Source of the DNA: Epiperipatus broadwayi
Lineage: Eukaryota > Onychophora > Udeonychophora > Euonychophora > Peripatidae
Direction of reading: 5' to 3'
DNA length: 64,000 nucleotides
NCBI GenBank assembly: GCA_028023455.1
Contig: JAQFVV010000324.1
Coordinates: 310,001 to 374,000, forward strand
Shown: piece after piece, positions 23,166-37,000 of the stretch
Layout of the letters: each line of letters opens with the position of its first letter
Numbering within the stretch: position 1 is the stretch's first letter
Program-made: the position numbers and the translations under genes
Notes under the pieces: model-generated
The model's database searches: none
What the model was told of the DNA's origin: nothing
What the model saw: the letters and a program-made list of their open reading frames with translations, nothing else

Positions 23166-26100
23166 ATGATTTATGGTTAACTTATAGTTAATTATGCATA
23201 TACTTAGGATAGTTAGCCACTGATCTCTTAGAGTGACCTCTTATGTTCATTATTCTATATTTTATATTAAATATTGATAGTTAATTTTATATTTATTTTA
23301 AACTGGTGTTGATGATGATTTGTCATTACCCCAAGTTCAATCCCCAAAATAGTGGTAGCATTATAAATGTCACCTAACTTGTCAGACCTCTATTTCCATA
23401 GTGTTACAAATGAGTACTCAATAGTGGGATGTTGTATCTGCAGCTTCTCATCCATCAAAACCCCAGTTTATATATATATATATATAGTATTTTTACATAG
23501 AGGCTAAACCCCAGTTTATATATATATATATATAGTATTTTTACATAGAGGCTAACTATAATTCAATTATTCAATTTCCAATCAATCAATTATTTACATA
23601 TTAATTAATTAGTGATTTAACTCACTACATTAATATAATATTAACTACCTCATCTAAATATAATTATGATTATTCATTAATTAACTAATCAATTTATCTA
23701 CCGATTAATTAATAATATATTAATTAAGTAAATCACTTACCAGTTAAGTAAAAAAAGCTATTAACCCTAATTTAACTACTCACTAAAAGATTTAAATACC
23801 AGCTTAGTCTTCTTACAAACAGTTTAGTTGAATACTAAAATCACAAGACTCATAATTAAAAGCATCTAGTAAGGTATACATGTATTTTTAACATTAAGAA
23901 TATATTCAAAGGATATAGGTCCAATGACATAGGAATATGACCCCTATCTACTTCCCTGCACTGTTAAGTAATACTCCTATGACTCACATAAAATAAATGA
24001 TAATTAATATTTCTAAAATGAAATGGAGTACTAGACTATTTTGCATTCATTTACTTAATAAAATAATCTATCTTTGTCTTAAATAAAATCTATAACAATT
24101 ATAATCCCAATCTCAGATTATTATTATTTTTGAAATTAACACATTAATAAATATAGCCACATATAAATACACTTAGCTATACATAATCACATTTTGCTCT
24201 GTTTATCAACACTTAGCTATATATAAAAATAATAATAAAAAATAAATCTACTCAATAATTTTTATTTCTAAATTCTCATTTAACTAATTTACTAATTAGC
24301 TAAACAAATTAAAATTATAAACTATTACAAATAATACTTATTGCCTTAAATAAATCCAAGATAATTTCATCTTATTGTGCACCATATTTATCATTGTGTT
24401 CTCCACATGGTATTTAAAAAAAACATAAGCTTTGTTATAATTATTAAATAAGATAATGAGAAATTTACAGTATACAATTCTTAAGATTTAATATATAATA
24501 TCTTCAATAATCATAATATAATAATCATATAATGCAATTATACCAAGATATAATCAATTCTTATAATGCATATATGTGGTTAGAATGATTTATAATGACT
24601 TGGACACAACAAGAAAAGAAACTCTAGATATTAGGTTAATTAAAAAACAACATTAACAATTTATTATAACAATCAATATAAAATTTCAAAATTTACAAAT
24701 ATCATATTTACAAAAATAAATCATTATAAAATTCAAAAAATGATCACATTAAAAAAAATATTTATACGAAAAGTAAATAATTTCAATTTCAAAATATTTA
24801 CTATTCTGAAATGATAATATCTATTACTTTAAACTTAACACTTAGTAAAATATTGTAGCATTTTTTCTAGATTAAACATTTAAATAATTTTTCCCTTTTA
24901 TAAAAAATATTATTCTATTATAATCATAATACCTTTCTCTAGTTCTATAACCATTAATACATTTTAATACTATTACTCCAAAAAATATCTATAATTATAC
25001 ATGTTCATAAAATAAAATATTCTTTTATAAATGAATCCTGTATCTCAATATATTGTTGTAAAAAGTTTTCATATTGAACATTATGTATTTAAGAAAAAAA
25101 AAGTTCTTCAATAATAATTTCTTTATTCCAATATTCCATTATGAAATAATTTTGTAATAATTCTATAACTCGTATTTTATTTTATGTCTACTTTTAACCA
25201 CAAAATAAATATATACTTATTCTAATAATATATATAAAATATATTTTTTTCATTTTATCTTTGATATTCATAACATTCAGGTTTTATTTTCAATAATACT
25301 CTTTATGATACTTCAACATATATCCTCTATAATTTTTGATCTCAGAATATTTTTGAAATATAAAAACCTTTAAAACTTTATTTAACACTCTTTTGATACA
25401 TCATTTCTATATTAATATTTCACTTTTCTTACATTATAAAACTCTAAACATCAATTAAAAGTCTACTTCTTATTCTTCATACAATTTTAAAAATACCAAT
25501 CAATCAATGATGTTGGAACTAGTGATGATAGTGTTGATTAAAAGTGAGAGATTAAAAACTGTAAGAACTATGAGAAACAATGAAAACATGGATGCAGAGC
25601 TTAGGGCCATATATTTCTTATATCTATCTTAAATTCCTATCATGACTTCTCTCTAAGACTTACTAATTTATGGAAAGAAATGCAACTATCCATGGATCAT
25701 AAAAATACATACAGATCTATGTTAATTGTATTATAAGTAATATTGAAAAGATCCATTGCACTACATGATTTCCTAATATTACTTTCCTGAACCACTAACT
25801 GTTTATTATAAACAATCTGTATAACTCCTAAAAACATTACAAAGAAATTCTCTAAACTTCAATACATACCATTCCTTAAACACCAAGAAGATTAAAAATA
25901 GCAAAGAAATGATTTTAGATATTTAATTCATGATAAGTGCATTCATTTAATTATTTAAAAATAATTCAGAGATCAATTATTCATATGATATGTAAACAGG
26001 TACAGCTTATAACATTTATATTCATACCTCTTAACCATATTACTCTAACATGAATAAACAGAATAAATATAATATTCAGTTTATCTGATTTACCACTTGC

Positions 26101-27496
26101 ATTAATAAATATTAATATTCAAATTTAACACATTAAATAAAATTTACCTTAATCATATTACTATGATTATTACAGCAATCCTCTAATTGTTTTAATTCCA
26201 TGATATAGACTTATTATTAATAAAAAAAATGTTATTTTTTCCCATTCTTTTTTTTAATACCAAATATTAAATATAAAATTATCAGATATTATATAATTCT
26301 TAAAACTACATCTTAATAATACTGGTACATATAAATATTAAATTAACTACATTATATTTCCTTAACTAAAAAAAAAATAAATTTTCTTTTATTCTTCATA
26401 CTGAAACTCTGGGGAAGTACTTATCCCCAAAACAACAATGTTCACTTAACTAAAAAAAATTTTTCCTCTTTCTCCCCTCTCCACTATTTCTCAATTTTAT
26501 TCAGTGTAAATGCAAAAATATTAATGGAAAGTTCAATAGAAATGTTGCTCACCAATACAGTATAAATAGTACTTATAATAAAGATTATTCATTTTAACTC
26601 AGTAATGAATCAACTTTCACTAAACTGAAATAATAAACATTCATTATTTATCAAAATAATTATTCAATTTTCAAACATTTTCTTTCAGTCCACATTCCAT
26701 GACTTACGGCAAAATTACTTCATTTTTTAAACAAAAATCTCCAAATCTTTCACATAGAAGCATTACAAATAATTTTAACAATATCGCTAGTAAGTTTATT
26801 CAATTTTCTAATTCTTTTCTCATGTGTTCACATTTGCATATTAATAACTTGCAATAATATTTTTCGATTCCATTATACATTTAAAATGTTCTCCTCCAGG
26901 TTAGTATATATTTTAACAATATCCATAGTCAACTTATAAGTTGATCTAAAGTCATTCTTCCTCTGTGAGCATCTATACTGAAAATCATATTAAATTTGCC
27001 TAAATTTTATATATGTTATGTTTCCTTTTACCTTATTGTCTTTATAATTACTAGAGTTAGTGTAGAACAAGTCTGTGGCAATGAATTAGAATATGTTTGT
27101 TCAACCATATTTCTATCCTTTAATTAATTGTATGCAAAACAATATAATCCTTGGTTGACTGTAATACAATATTGCTTACAAATGTGTAAAGTTGAATAAA
27201 AAGAAAAATATAAAAATTCTTAATGGTTGTAAACAAATTTTGACATGTTCAAAATGAAATAAATTTTAATCATATTCTATTTAATGGGTCTTATCTTTTA
27301 TTTGTCACATTGGAAAACAATTTTTTTCTCTCTTCTTAAAATAGTTCACATTTATTATTCGAATAACTTGTAAAAATACTTGTTAAATACATTATACAAA
27401 CTCTTCTTTAGGTTAGTCTATGCCTTATATTAAAAACATTCATGAATTACACATAAAATGAATAATAGATAAATCGATTTTTACTAAAATAATGAA
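23166..27496. other. AT-rich DNA, no gene recognised
   Basis: Long A/T-rich stretch with no readable coding motif on either strand. Contains the 48-bp tandem duplication listed separately. Confidence 0.45.
23459..23554. repeat. 48-bp tandem duplication containing (TA)n
   Basis: Two virtually identical units in tandem, each CCCCAGTTT-(TA)n-GTATTTTTACATAGAGGCTAA. The second CCCCAG starts 48 bp after the first (23461 and 23509). The near-identity indicates a recent duplication. Confidence 0.85.
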
Positions 27497-27636
27497 TTAG
27501 TGTTCACTCTTTTTTTTCCATATGTCATAGCATCGTCAGGGACACGAACCCACAACCATCTGCAACCAACTACTTACTTGCGAGGCAGCTGTGATGACCT
27601 CTCGGCTAACAATGCTTGGCTTAGCGTTCACTCTTT
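27497..27636 (-). mobile_element. tRNA-derived SINE-like retroposon, copy 2, with target duplications
   Basis: Second copy of the family at 9.9-10.1 kb. The tRNA-like head (27529-27615, minus strand) is followed by a short poly(A) tail. Flanks TTAGTGTTCACTCTTT (27497-27512) and TTAGCGTTCACTCTTT (27621-27636) form a 16-bp target duplication with one mismatch. The head is 9 nt longer than in copy 1 and has lost most of its CpG dinucleotides (CGGCCGGGACGCG there, CGTCAGGGACACG here), so it is older. The B box GGTTCGTGTCC is preserved. Confidence 0.78.
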
Positions 27637-29470
27637 CTGCTTAAAATGAATTAAAATTTGGAAAAAGTTTTTAATAAATTTCCAATAGAAAATATTATTA
27701 GCTTTATCAAACAAAAGTCTATTTTTATTTGGTTACTTGTTAAGATTAATAAAAAATATTTTTTAACATGAATATGACTAAATATATATATTTTTGTATC
27801 CTTTCCATTGCTCTTCTGTATAAATGACATGCTCTCTGGCATAGTCCTCTGATTAATGGCATTTTGATCTGATGAAACATATTCCTTCTATCAATTATCA
27901 TAGTTTCTTAGTTGGATTTTGTACAGCACTGACAAGGAAGATTCTTAAATTATTCTTCATGGTTTCATAAGTTGCTGTTAATATTTTACTAACAAAATAA
28001 TAAAATTTACAACTGAAATTTTAAAATATAAGAAATACAGTTTATTCCTCAAAATTTATTTGAAGGATTAAAAAAAATTTAAATAGACAATTATTCATTT
28101 TCTTAACTAATCATCTATATTTATTTATATTAATATTTTACTAATACATGATTGGTCAATTAAAACTGGACACTAAAATTTGCATATTAATTATTTCTGT
28201 CTAGCTTTTTTTTTAAAATGAAAAATAATAATAATAAATCTTATTAAATAATATATTTTAGACTTTATTTAAATACTATCTTTAAGTCCACTTTAAAATA
28301 AGATACTTTTATTACAATGCAAATTTGGAAATATAAAATCTATTGTTTATGTAATTATAATAATCAATTTTGATACATTTAACAAAAATGATACAAAAAA
28401 AAATTGCACCATAAAATTGATACAATTAATAAATCAATTTTAGCAACAATTAGTAAAGTTAATTTTTACAAAAATGTGTGTGCACATAAATCAACCCACA
28501 TCGCATACCACAATTATTACATCATTATTAAATAATTTAAGATAATTAAATAATAATTTTAAACTAGACTGTTAATAATTATAAAATAGGGATTTTTATC
28601 ATTAAGATTATTGCTTTAACATTATACTAGATAACTCTGATAATTATTTACTAGTCTTTAACTATAAATACTACTTGATATCTTAACTTTATTATTCAAT
28701 TAAAAAATATTACTTTAAAATAGTATATTTTAATTTACTTTAGATATAAAAATATTATATTATACATAAAATTTAAAACTTTCTATAAAAACGACTGTTA
28801 TATATATTGATGAAATAATTAAGCAAAATAGAAAGCCTACAGTTTCCTCCTCCTTTCCATTAAATTAAAAAAATTTTTAAAACATCCATTTAACACAATT
28901 TTTATTACTAGATTAACTATTTTACTTGACACAATTTAAAAATCTTATAAATTAACTACTAAAACATACTACACATATTACTAATGAAACAATGGTAATT
29001 TCTCTGCATCAATACTAAATTTTATAATCATATAATTACTTTATTTTCTATCAATGCCAAACTTACATACCAACAAATTTATGACCCTAAAGGATAAGGT
29101 ATCAAACTATGGTGTTGAAAGCATAAACACATTTTCACCTACTTTGCTCAATATTCTGTATGAATTTGAAAATAGTTTTACTTGACAATCTTATCAACAT
29201 AGTTATACCACTTGTAGATGGTTGATTATCCTGAACTACCTGTATCATCTTAGATCTACCAGATCTATTAAACAACCTAAGATGGGGAGACACTCTAGCT
29301 CCATTACCACTATATTTTTTATCTCACCTAATTCCATATGGAAAATTGGATTCTAAGTTTATATGTGATACAGGATAACTAACTTTATCTTTTAAAACTT
29401 CATCCTATTGTCAGTAGAGATTTCTGTAATTTTTAATGTATCTAGAATTTCTGACCCCTCTTCTATAGTA
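27637..29470. other. AT-rich DNA, no gene recognised
   Basis: Poly(A), poly(T) and TA-rich. The part nearest 29470 may contain the 3' flank of the mariner remnant, but no terminal inverted repeat could be matched. Confidence 0.4.
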
Positions 29471-29479
29471 TTCCTACCC

Positions 29480-29900
29480 CTTTCAAAGTATAGTCAGTTT
29501 AATGCATTGCCCTGGTCTGAATATGTTTTTTACTATTTGAAATAGTCCAGATACCCTTACAAAGTGATGTGTCATTTTTTTCTTCACCATTTATAAATTC
29601 ACAAAAAATTAAGGTATTTTTTTATTCAAAGAATAAAAAGAAGTCACATAGTGTAAGATTGGGTGAATATGACTGATAGATATGCAGGACTATTCTGAAT
29701 TTTATTAAAAATTGTTTCACACTCATTTGGCAGATTGATGCAGAATTGTCCCTAAAAGAGGTATCTAGTGGAAGCATGTAGTACACCAGGATTACCATGA
29801 GTGAATGATTATGGTTAATTTGGAGTTCTTTCTCAATGTTAGTAATGTTCACATCTCTGAAATTTTGTTCTTTTTTTTTTTGCTTCTCAAAATATATCAT
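29480..29900 (-). pseudogene. Mariner-type transposase remnant (C-terminal part)
   Basis: The frame at 29622-29900 ends SYSPNLTLCDFFLFFE, close to the mariner signature YSPDLAPCDFFLFP. Upstream, RDNSASICQMSVKQFL corresponds to the HDNA--H block with the second catalytic Asp. Exactly 34 residues separate that Asp from the Asp of CDFF, the D34D spacing that defines mariner. Beyond the stop, a frame with RPGQCIKL near 29500 resembles the mariner C-terminus. Most of the N-terminal half is missing or unrecognisable. No terminal inverted repeats were found, so the copy is internally deleted or eroded and cannot act. Confidence 0.75.
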
Positions 29901-29929
29901 TTTCTACAAAGAAAACATCTAATCATATT

Positions 29930-30373
29930 AAATTAGATGCATTTTTGACACGTGTGGTTTAATACAGTATAAGATTGACAAAGTCAAGAATTAAACTTCC
30001 TGGATTAAATCCGAACATTGTCATTTTGATAGCTTTATTTAATAATTAATCTTATGCTTACTTATTTGCCTATTAATAATATATGATTTTATATAAAAGT
30101 CTAATAGTTCACAATACTTTTCAAAAAATAATTATAAAGCATATTTTGATAACTGTGATGGAAAAAGCTATATTAAACTGACAGCAAATTCATTGTGCAT
30201 TGAATCAAATTGAATTACTTTACAGTTTCAATTAATGCTTTAACATTTTTATATATTTTTTATGTCATCCCTAATAACTATTTGGATATTTTCAACATTT
30301 ATTTTAAGGTAAAACCTCTGTTTTATATTGAACAGCAATTAATTGTACTTGATTTATTAGAAATATATGTTTT
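29930..30373. other. AT-rich DNA, no gene recognised
   Basis: No motif seen. The segment near 29940-30010 has slightly higher G+C and may be the 5' part of the mariner remnant. The 88-codon frame at 30210-30476 only runs into the fold-back element and is not convincing. Confidence 0.35.
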
Positions 30374-30529
30374 TAAACCTAAAGCATGTGTGGTTAAAAA
30401 TGCGAAGGTAGAAACCTCTACAGGTCTTAACCACAAGCTTACGCATTGGAAGAAGAGAGGGGCAGCTTGTGGTTAAGACCTGTAGGGATCCCTACCTTCA
30501 CATTTTCAGCCACACATGCTTTAGGTTTA
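30374..30529. mobile_element. Fold-back element with ~66-bp arms
   Basis: The left arm 30374-30439 and right arm 30464-30529 are reverse complements at about 60 of 66 positions, with a 24-bp loop. The ends are TAAACCTAAAGCATGTGTGG and its complement. Transcribed, it would form a long hairpin. It has no coding capacity. Probably a MITE-like element; no target duplication longer than TA is evident. Confidence 0.7.
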
Positions 30530-32080
30530 TCGCCTTAGTAAATATTATTTACATAATCAATGTGCATTAAATAAATTTATAAATATAAGTTTATAAGTGA
30601 AAAACATCATTAACAAATAATATTCAAATTTTCAAATTTAGAAATAGGAACTACAAAACATAATCAAAACAATTGCATGATTATTGCATTGATGATTGAT
30701 ATATATCAACAAAATATTTATTATGTGAACTTTATTTCTAAAATTTAAACAAATTTTTTAAGTCAGCATAAAGCAATGAAATTCTGTTATAAAATGTAAA
30801 ATTACATGTATAATTATTTTAAAATGAGAAAATTATCTACTATAGTGTTTGTAAAGATAGGGCCAATAATAATTTTGTTTTTTTATCATTATAACATTTT
30901 TTTAGTTGTCTTCTTAAACAAAGATTTTAAATAAAATTTATGTGAAATCATGAGTATTCTGAAGTATAACATAAAAGAAGAGAACTCTGTAAGTACTCTT
31001 GCAAAAACTCAAGCCTGGGAAAAAAATTTATCATCAATAACATCATCTATTCATTTTTATTGGTTTCCCTGTACAATACTGGCACCATCAAATTTGTTTA
31101 AATTAGTATACAATATATATTATACTCCTAATTTTTTGTCATCAAATGAATGTAAAAACAGCAAAAATAATTCTACAAATAATAACTGGAAAAGAATAAA
31201 GAAAAGTTGAAGGCAACCTATTATACAAAAAAAAATGTATTTCTGTGTTCCAGTTTTTAAGTTAATAATTTATACCATAAGACTATATATCACATATATA
31301 AGTGTGTGTGTATATAACATGCACTATTAGCATATTTTTAGAATTTAAGATTAGAGAAATTAAGTGTTTTTAATTTTATGATTTTTTTTTTTTTTACAAA
31401 GCCAAAAAACGAAATGAGGAAAGAGAGGTTTAGTGTTTCTATTATTTTATTTTTTAATTTATAGAATGCCTAGGTTAATTATTAAAATTGTTGTTAATTA
31501 AGTTAATTGGATTTACTCTTCAAGTTATTGTTATTATAAATAAAAAAAATATCAAATTAATATTATTGCCATTAAAAAAAATTACATCTCTTTAAATTGT
31601 CAAACTTGATGCAAAAAAGAAATAATTATTATTAAACCGAAAAGATTAATTTTACAAACGATATACCAAAAAGAATAACTCCTACGCGCCAGATGTTTTC
31701 ATCGCTCTTATGTATGGTTTGAAGAGCTTATTATATTCATCAAACATCTGTTGAGTGTTTGTCTTTATTAAGATTTTATTTGAAAGTGTATAAAAATATA
31801 ACAATAAAGTATTCTGGACATATATATATATTACAAATTATTAAATAATCATTAGGAAAATAATGTAATGAAATCAACAAGTTTTGCAAATGAAAAACAT
31901 TTTTGAGACATAAATGTAGATTTATTAATTTGATTAGAAAGTAATTTAATATATATTTTTAATTGTACCCAAAGAAATCAACAATTGCAATAATTTTTAG
32001 TATTGCTTCTATCTATTGCAAATAGACTTTTGGTTGAATTACACTGCAATTACTGAATCTCACTTCCTATACAAATTTAT
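30530..32080. other. AT-rich DNA, no gene recognised
   Basis: No coding motif. The 86-codon frame at 30950-31210 shows no family signature. Short (TG)n near 31303. Confidence 0.4.
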
Positions 32081-32094
32081 TTAGAGATTGGGGG

Positions 32095-32290
32095 TGGAGA
32101 TAGGCAAGAAGACAGATAATAGATAGATAGGCAAACAAATGTATAAGTAAATGCAAAGATAATTAAGTAGAAAACAAGATAGTAGAAATATATATATATA
32201 TAATGAAGTAGATAAACAAGATAGTAGAAATATATATATATATAATGAAGAAGATAGACAGGTAGACAAATAGATACACAGATAGATTAT
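32095..32290. repeat. GATA-like microsatellite with a 42-bp tandem duplication
   Basis: Diverged GATA/TAGA units. Within them 32174-32257 is two near-perfect copies of a 42-bp unit (ACAAGATAGTAGAAA-(TA)n-ATGAAG). The minus-strand frame through it is a repeat artefact. Confidence 0.75.
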
Positions 32291-32676
32291 TGTGATCAAG
32301 TTCAACTGGTTTATATTATATTCAATTTACTACAGAAAGAAAAAAACAGATTAAAAAATAGTTCTAGTTCCCTAATTCCATGTTGGTTATTCAAGAAGAA
32401 AATCAATGTACAACGATTTCTATCAATCAACTACCCTCTCCACTGAATTCAGTTTTACATTGTAGTTTATAAATTAACTGATAAATACAAAATTAATTTC
32501 AGAATATTTGATTATTATGCTCATAAAAATGATATGTATACTTGCTATAAAAAATTTAATACCCATAAATAGTTATAAATCTGGTTGTGAAAAACAAGTT
32601 TCCAAATATAATTACTACTTCTGCTACTTACTTCCAACATTTTTCAAACTCACTAATGGAGCATACTTAATAATGA

Positions 32677-33327
32677 TTTGCAATTAAGATTTGTATCCTG
32701 TATCATCTATGTAAATACATAGTGAATAGGAAAAACAACATTGACAAATATATAGAGGAAATGACTAGCTGAGGCTTTAAACCCAATACAATCAATCAGA
32801 GAATAAAAACATTTTATAGAAAACTCAGAAATAAATATCCTAAAGACAATATGAAATACCTATCAATTCCTTTTATACCTAATGTAACTTCAAATATTGC
32901 AAAAAAATTGTCTAACAATTTCAAATTTAGCTTCAAAACATCTTCAAGTACTAACCGACTAATAAATAATTCCAAAGATAAAATAGAAAAAGATCAAGCC
33001 CCTCATGTGGTCTATAAAATGGCATGCTCTCAATTAGGCTGCCAGGCATCTTACTACGGTGAGACTCAGGCTAACCCTAATACAAGAATTTACCAACACA
33101 GGTATGCATACAACAGAATTAAAAATAAAAATGAAGGAACATCAGTATTCTGGGACCACCAAACAGCTACAGGCTGTGTATTCGAACCCAGTTCTGCCCA
33201 AATAATTTGCACAGAGAAGAGTGATGCCAAAAGAAAAGTTAAAGAAGCTTTTTACATGGCAAATGATCTCAACACCATTAATAGAAGAGAGGCATGCTTT
33301 GCTCTCTCTAAACAATGGACTAACTAA
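32677..33327 (+). pseudogene. Penelope-like element: C-terminus with GIY-YIG endonuclease (5'-truncated)
   Basis: Penelope-like elements encode a reverse transcriptase followed by a GIY-YIG nuclease. Here only the end of the RT linker and the nuclease remain. The frame runs from about 32677 with one internal TGA at 32773-32775 (in the SRGF context, so probably once CGA). The longest open part starts at 32851. Features in order: IPFIPNVTSNIAKKL and FKFSFKTSSST (the linker pattern before the nuclease in this family), VYKMAC--LGC (Cys pair), SYYGET as the GIY-YIG motif, TRIYQH, then EAFYMANDLNTINRR with the conserved Glu and Asn. The stop at 33325-33327 appears natural. No RT catalytic core lies upstream, so the copy is 5'-truncated. 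Confidence 0.75.
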
Positions 33328-33649
33328 TTAAAAATTCAAACTCATTTGCATATGTGTACAATAAATCATGACAGTCTTCATTCACAAAGCTATGGATATG
33401 AGATTGTAACATTAAATCTCGAAACTGCTAAGCAGACCTATTACACATTATAGTATAATTATAGCTTCATTAACGCATGCGAAAAAAGTTGCATATTTAT
33501 AATTACAATTTTTACTAGTGAAGAGGAAAAACAATTTATTACAAAGATACAGAGATAAGTAGATAAACAAATAGATATATGGGCAGAAATAGATAAGAAG
33601 GTAGATAAATAGATGGATTAATGAAAAAATAGATATGGAAATGTACAAT
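33328..33649. other. Presumed 3' region of the Penelope-like copy, then diverged GATA repeats
   Basis: 33330-33470 is probably the untranslated 3' part of the Penelope-like element. It contains a hairpin-rich stretch at 33393-33436 that I examined as a hammerhead and rejected. 33540-33649 consists of irregular GATA/TAGA units leading into the pure array. Confidence 0.45.
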
Positions 33650-34004
<355 letters not shown>

Positions 34005-34014
34005 TTTTTGTCTT

Positions 34015-37000
34015 TTACTTCAATGCTTCCAAGTTTATTACAAAAAGTATTTGGATGCCTTTTTGGGTTGTTGTTGTATTAAAAATGCATCTTGTACACC
34101 ATAGTGCGTATAGAACAAAAGTGCTGGCATAAATATTGGCATATATATCTTGTTTGTAACTTTGAAACAGTGTGTGAATTTTGACTTTTGAATTTTTAAA
34201 TAATAGAGGAATTGCTCTATGAATATTATCAAAGCAGGTGCATTTGAAGAAGATATGATGTTGTTTTTCAGTGTCTTTATGGAAAAGATTGCAATGTTCA
34301 TCCACACCCTTGCAATTTCTTTTATATCTGTAGAAATATAAAGTTGGTAATGCTTCAAGGTTAGTTTTAACAAGGAAATCAAAATATTTAGGTGCAAAGG
34401 ACCAATGTCTAAATTTATTGATGAGTTGTTTGTTATTTAAGCCTAAACTTTGGAATATTAATGGAGTCATAATAATCACCATGAAACCATTTATAAACTT
34501 CCCAATATTTTATTGTTTTAGATGTAGACTTCAGTTCATGTTTGGGAATAACTTGAAGGGAAAGAATGAGTGTTTTCCAAAAACTAACAACAGGTGGGGG
34601 TCTATCTGTAGGGATAATTTTCTGCAGTATCTCTAATTGAGGGTAAATGTTATTAAATGAGATAATAAAGTTGATAGTCTTTTGAATCCTAAAGATTTTT
34701 ATACAATAAAGACCTAATCCATTTAAAATAGGGGTTTTTTGAAGTTGTTTAAGTGAAATGCCACCAAGTTGTTTAAGTGAAATGCCACCAATACACTTGA
34801 TCCAAAGAAGATTTCTAAGTAGAGATAGATAGCACAATTAAATTTTTTAGTAAAAGTAATAATGGGAGAGAAGTATATGAATTTGGTCATGATCAATAGA
34901 TTAAAGTGTGATGTTTTACAGTAAAGAAAAAGGTAAGATTTAGAGAGTGATTTAATCACCTTCTCAGTTTTGTAAATAAGTACATTCTGTATTTGGCTTC
35001 TCATCGATGAGTAGCTTAGATGAAAGGAAAAACCAAGGAAGGAGCTCGGATGTCCTCTGAAGAACTGCTTTTGAATTTTTCCAGTATATATAGACCAAGC
35101 ACATGATTTATCAATGTTAAATTCCAGCTTGTAATCTTGAGTAAATTTTGAAAGAATTCCAATGAGAGTTGGGATTTGTTTATAAGAAGTAGAAACACAG
35201 ATACGTCATCCATATATGCAATGACTGAAATGTTAGTATTAAGAGACTGTACAAAGATACCAGGTATTTGATTTTCAATCTCTTTAAAAAGTGGATAAAT
35301 ATAAATAGCAAATAGTAGAGCAATAAAAGGAGAACCTTAAAGTATTGAGCAAGAAGGAGTGAAATTTTGGAGTAAATTTTTCATTTAATGTAATATGTAT
35401 ATCACAGTTAAGCAAAGCTTTGTTATTATGTAAAGGATTGCATTAGGTATCTTTGCATCCACTAGTATGTTAATAAGATGATCTATAGGTACCATGTCAA
35501 AAGCAGATTTAATATTCAGCTGGACTAGCAATGGATTATATTTCTTATTCTCCATAACTGAGACTATAATGGTATTAAACAAGAATGCAGCCTGGTTTAA
35601 AGATGAGCCCTTCTTTGCAAATTGAGTTTTACATAATTGGGGTAGCAAGTATTGCTCAATTCTATCTTTAAGTACACATTCTAGTAGTTTTATTCCTAGT
35701 AGTGCTATTGAAATAGGTCTAATATTATCAATGGTAGAAATGTTTTCATGTTTTTTGAGGAAAAGTACAAGAGATATTGGATCAAACCTTGTATTTTATA
35801 TATATGCTTTGATAAGTTATTGGCCACATCAGTCAAGTATTTTGCTGTAAAGTGCATTAAATGGGAATATATGAAGAGAGGGGTGCCATGCAAACCTGGA
35901 TGACATGAATCTGGAGTGGAAGTTATTATAATGCTTTCTGAATCTATTGAGGTACCAAGATAGTTTGGTGATGGATTGAACATTTGTTTGCTTTGAAAAA
36001 ACCTTTGATAGTGACTGTACTGGTATCCTAGTATGTTGTCTCCTATACGAAGTGTGTCATTAATTTTAAGTGCTGTTGGTACTCTCACTATAGGGGCCTG
36101 ACCAAGTGCCCAATGAATGTAGTTTCTTGACCATGTATGTGGTTTGCTAATATATATATCCTCTTTTTTTAATTGCCAAATATTGTCTGAATGTTTCACA
36201 TGTGGATTTATATAGGGTCTTTAATGCATATATTCCTGTGCCCTCTTCAATAGTGGAAGTAGATTGTATAATCTTTTTGTGAATCTCATCTGCTAGAGTG
36301 AGAAGTCTGGTTGGTGATGGAGAAGCTCTTGTGATGTGGTTAATTGTAAATGATAGAATATTCACATAAGCAATCCAGGTCTGTATTGGATCTAGTTTTA
36401 TTTTATTAAGTTTGAAAAGTTCAATATAAGTTGTGGAAAAAAGAAATTCAGATGTATGATTAAGCAGTAGTAAATGAATGTTTTTACCAGTGTTAAAATT
36501 TAATTTTTGGGAGGGATCATGTTGAAGTGTGATCATCAATGCTAGATGATCAGAAAATGCTGAATTATTAAAAGATAAATGAATCATGGGATGTAGTATT
36601 GTTGTGTAGAAGCATAGATCTATCAATGTTTTATGCCACCCATTATCAAAAGGTACTGAATTCATAGGAGAGCATTCTCCACTCATTAGAGGGAAGGAAA
36701 GTCTATGAATCCATTTTGATACAAATGTGTCATAACTCAGATTGAAGTCTCCCAATATCACCCATGGATGCACTGAGGAAGCAAAAAGATTTATAGTTAA
36801 AATTAATTTATTAATTATGTGTGACCCAGGTGGTATATAGACAAAGGCTATGTTGAGCATTATGGATGGGTGTTGCATTGTGATAATTAAAATATTAGGA
36901 TCCAAAGAAAGAATTTTAAATTCTTTAAAAGGTCATACCTTGGAAATAAAGACATTTGTTCCAGCAAGTGGAGAGTTGGATAAACTTGAGAAGATGGAGT

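Noticed and set aside
23290-23345. GTTCAATCCC near 23337 as a B box of a tRNA-derived element.
   Set aside because: No convincing A box at the right distance, no tail and no target duplication.
27529-27545. CTGACGA on the minus strand, formally a CUGANGA core.
   Set aside because: It is the 3' acceptor region of the tRNA-like SINE. There is no helix II or helix III.
33393-33436. Possible hammerhead just downstream of the Penelope-like ORF: 6-bp stem GAGATT/AATCTC, then GAAAC and a CTGC-TAA-GCAG hairpin.
   Set aside because: The seven bases before the stem (TGGATAT) match CUGANGA at only a few positions, the base after helix III is not U, and helix I does not pair. At best a heavily decayed relative.
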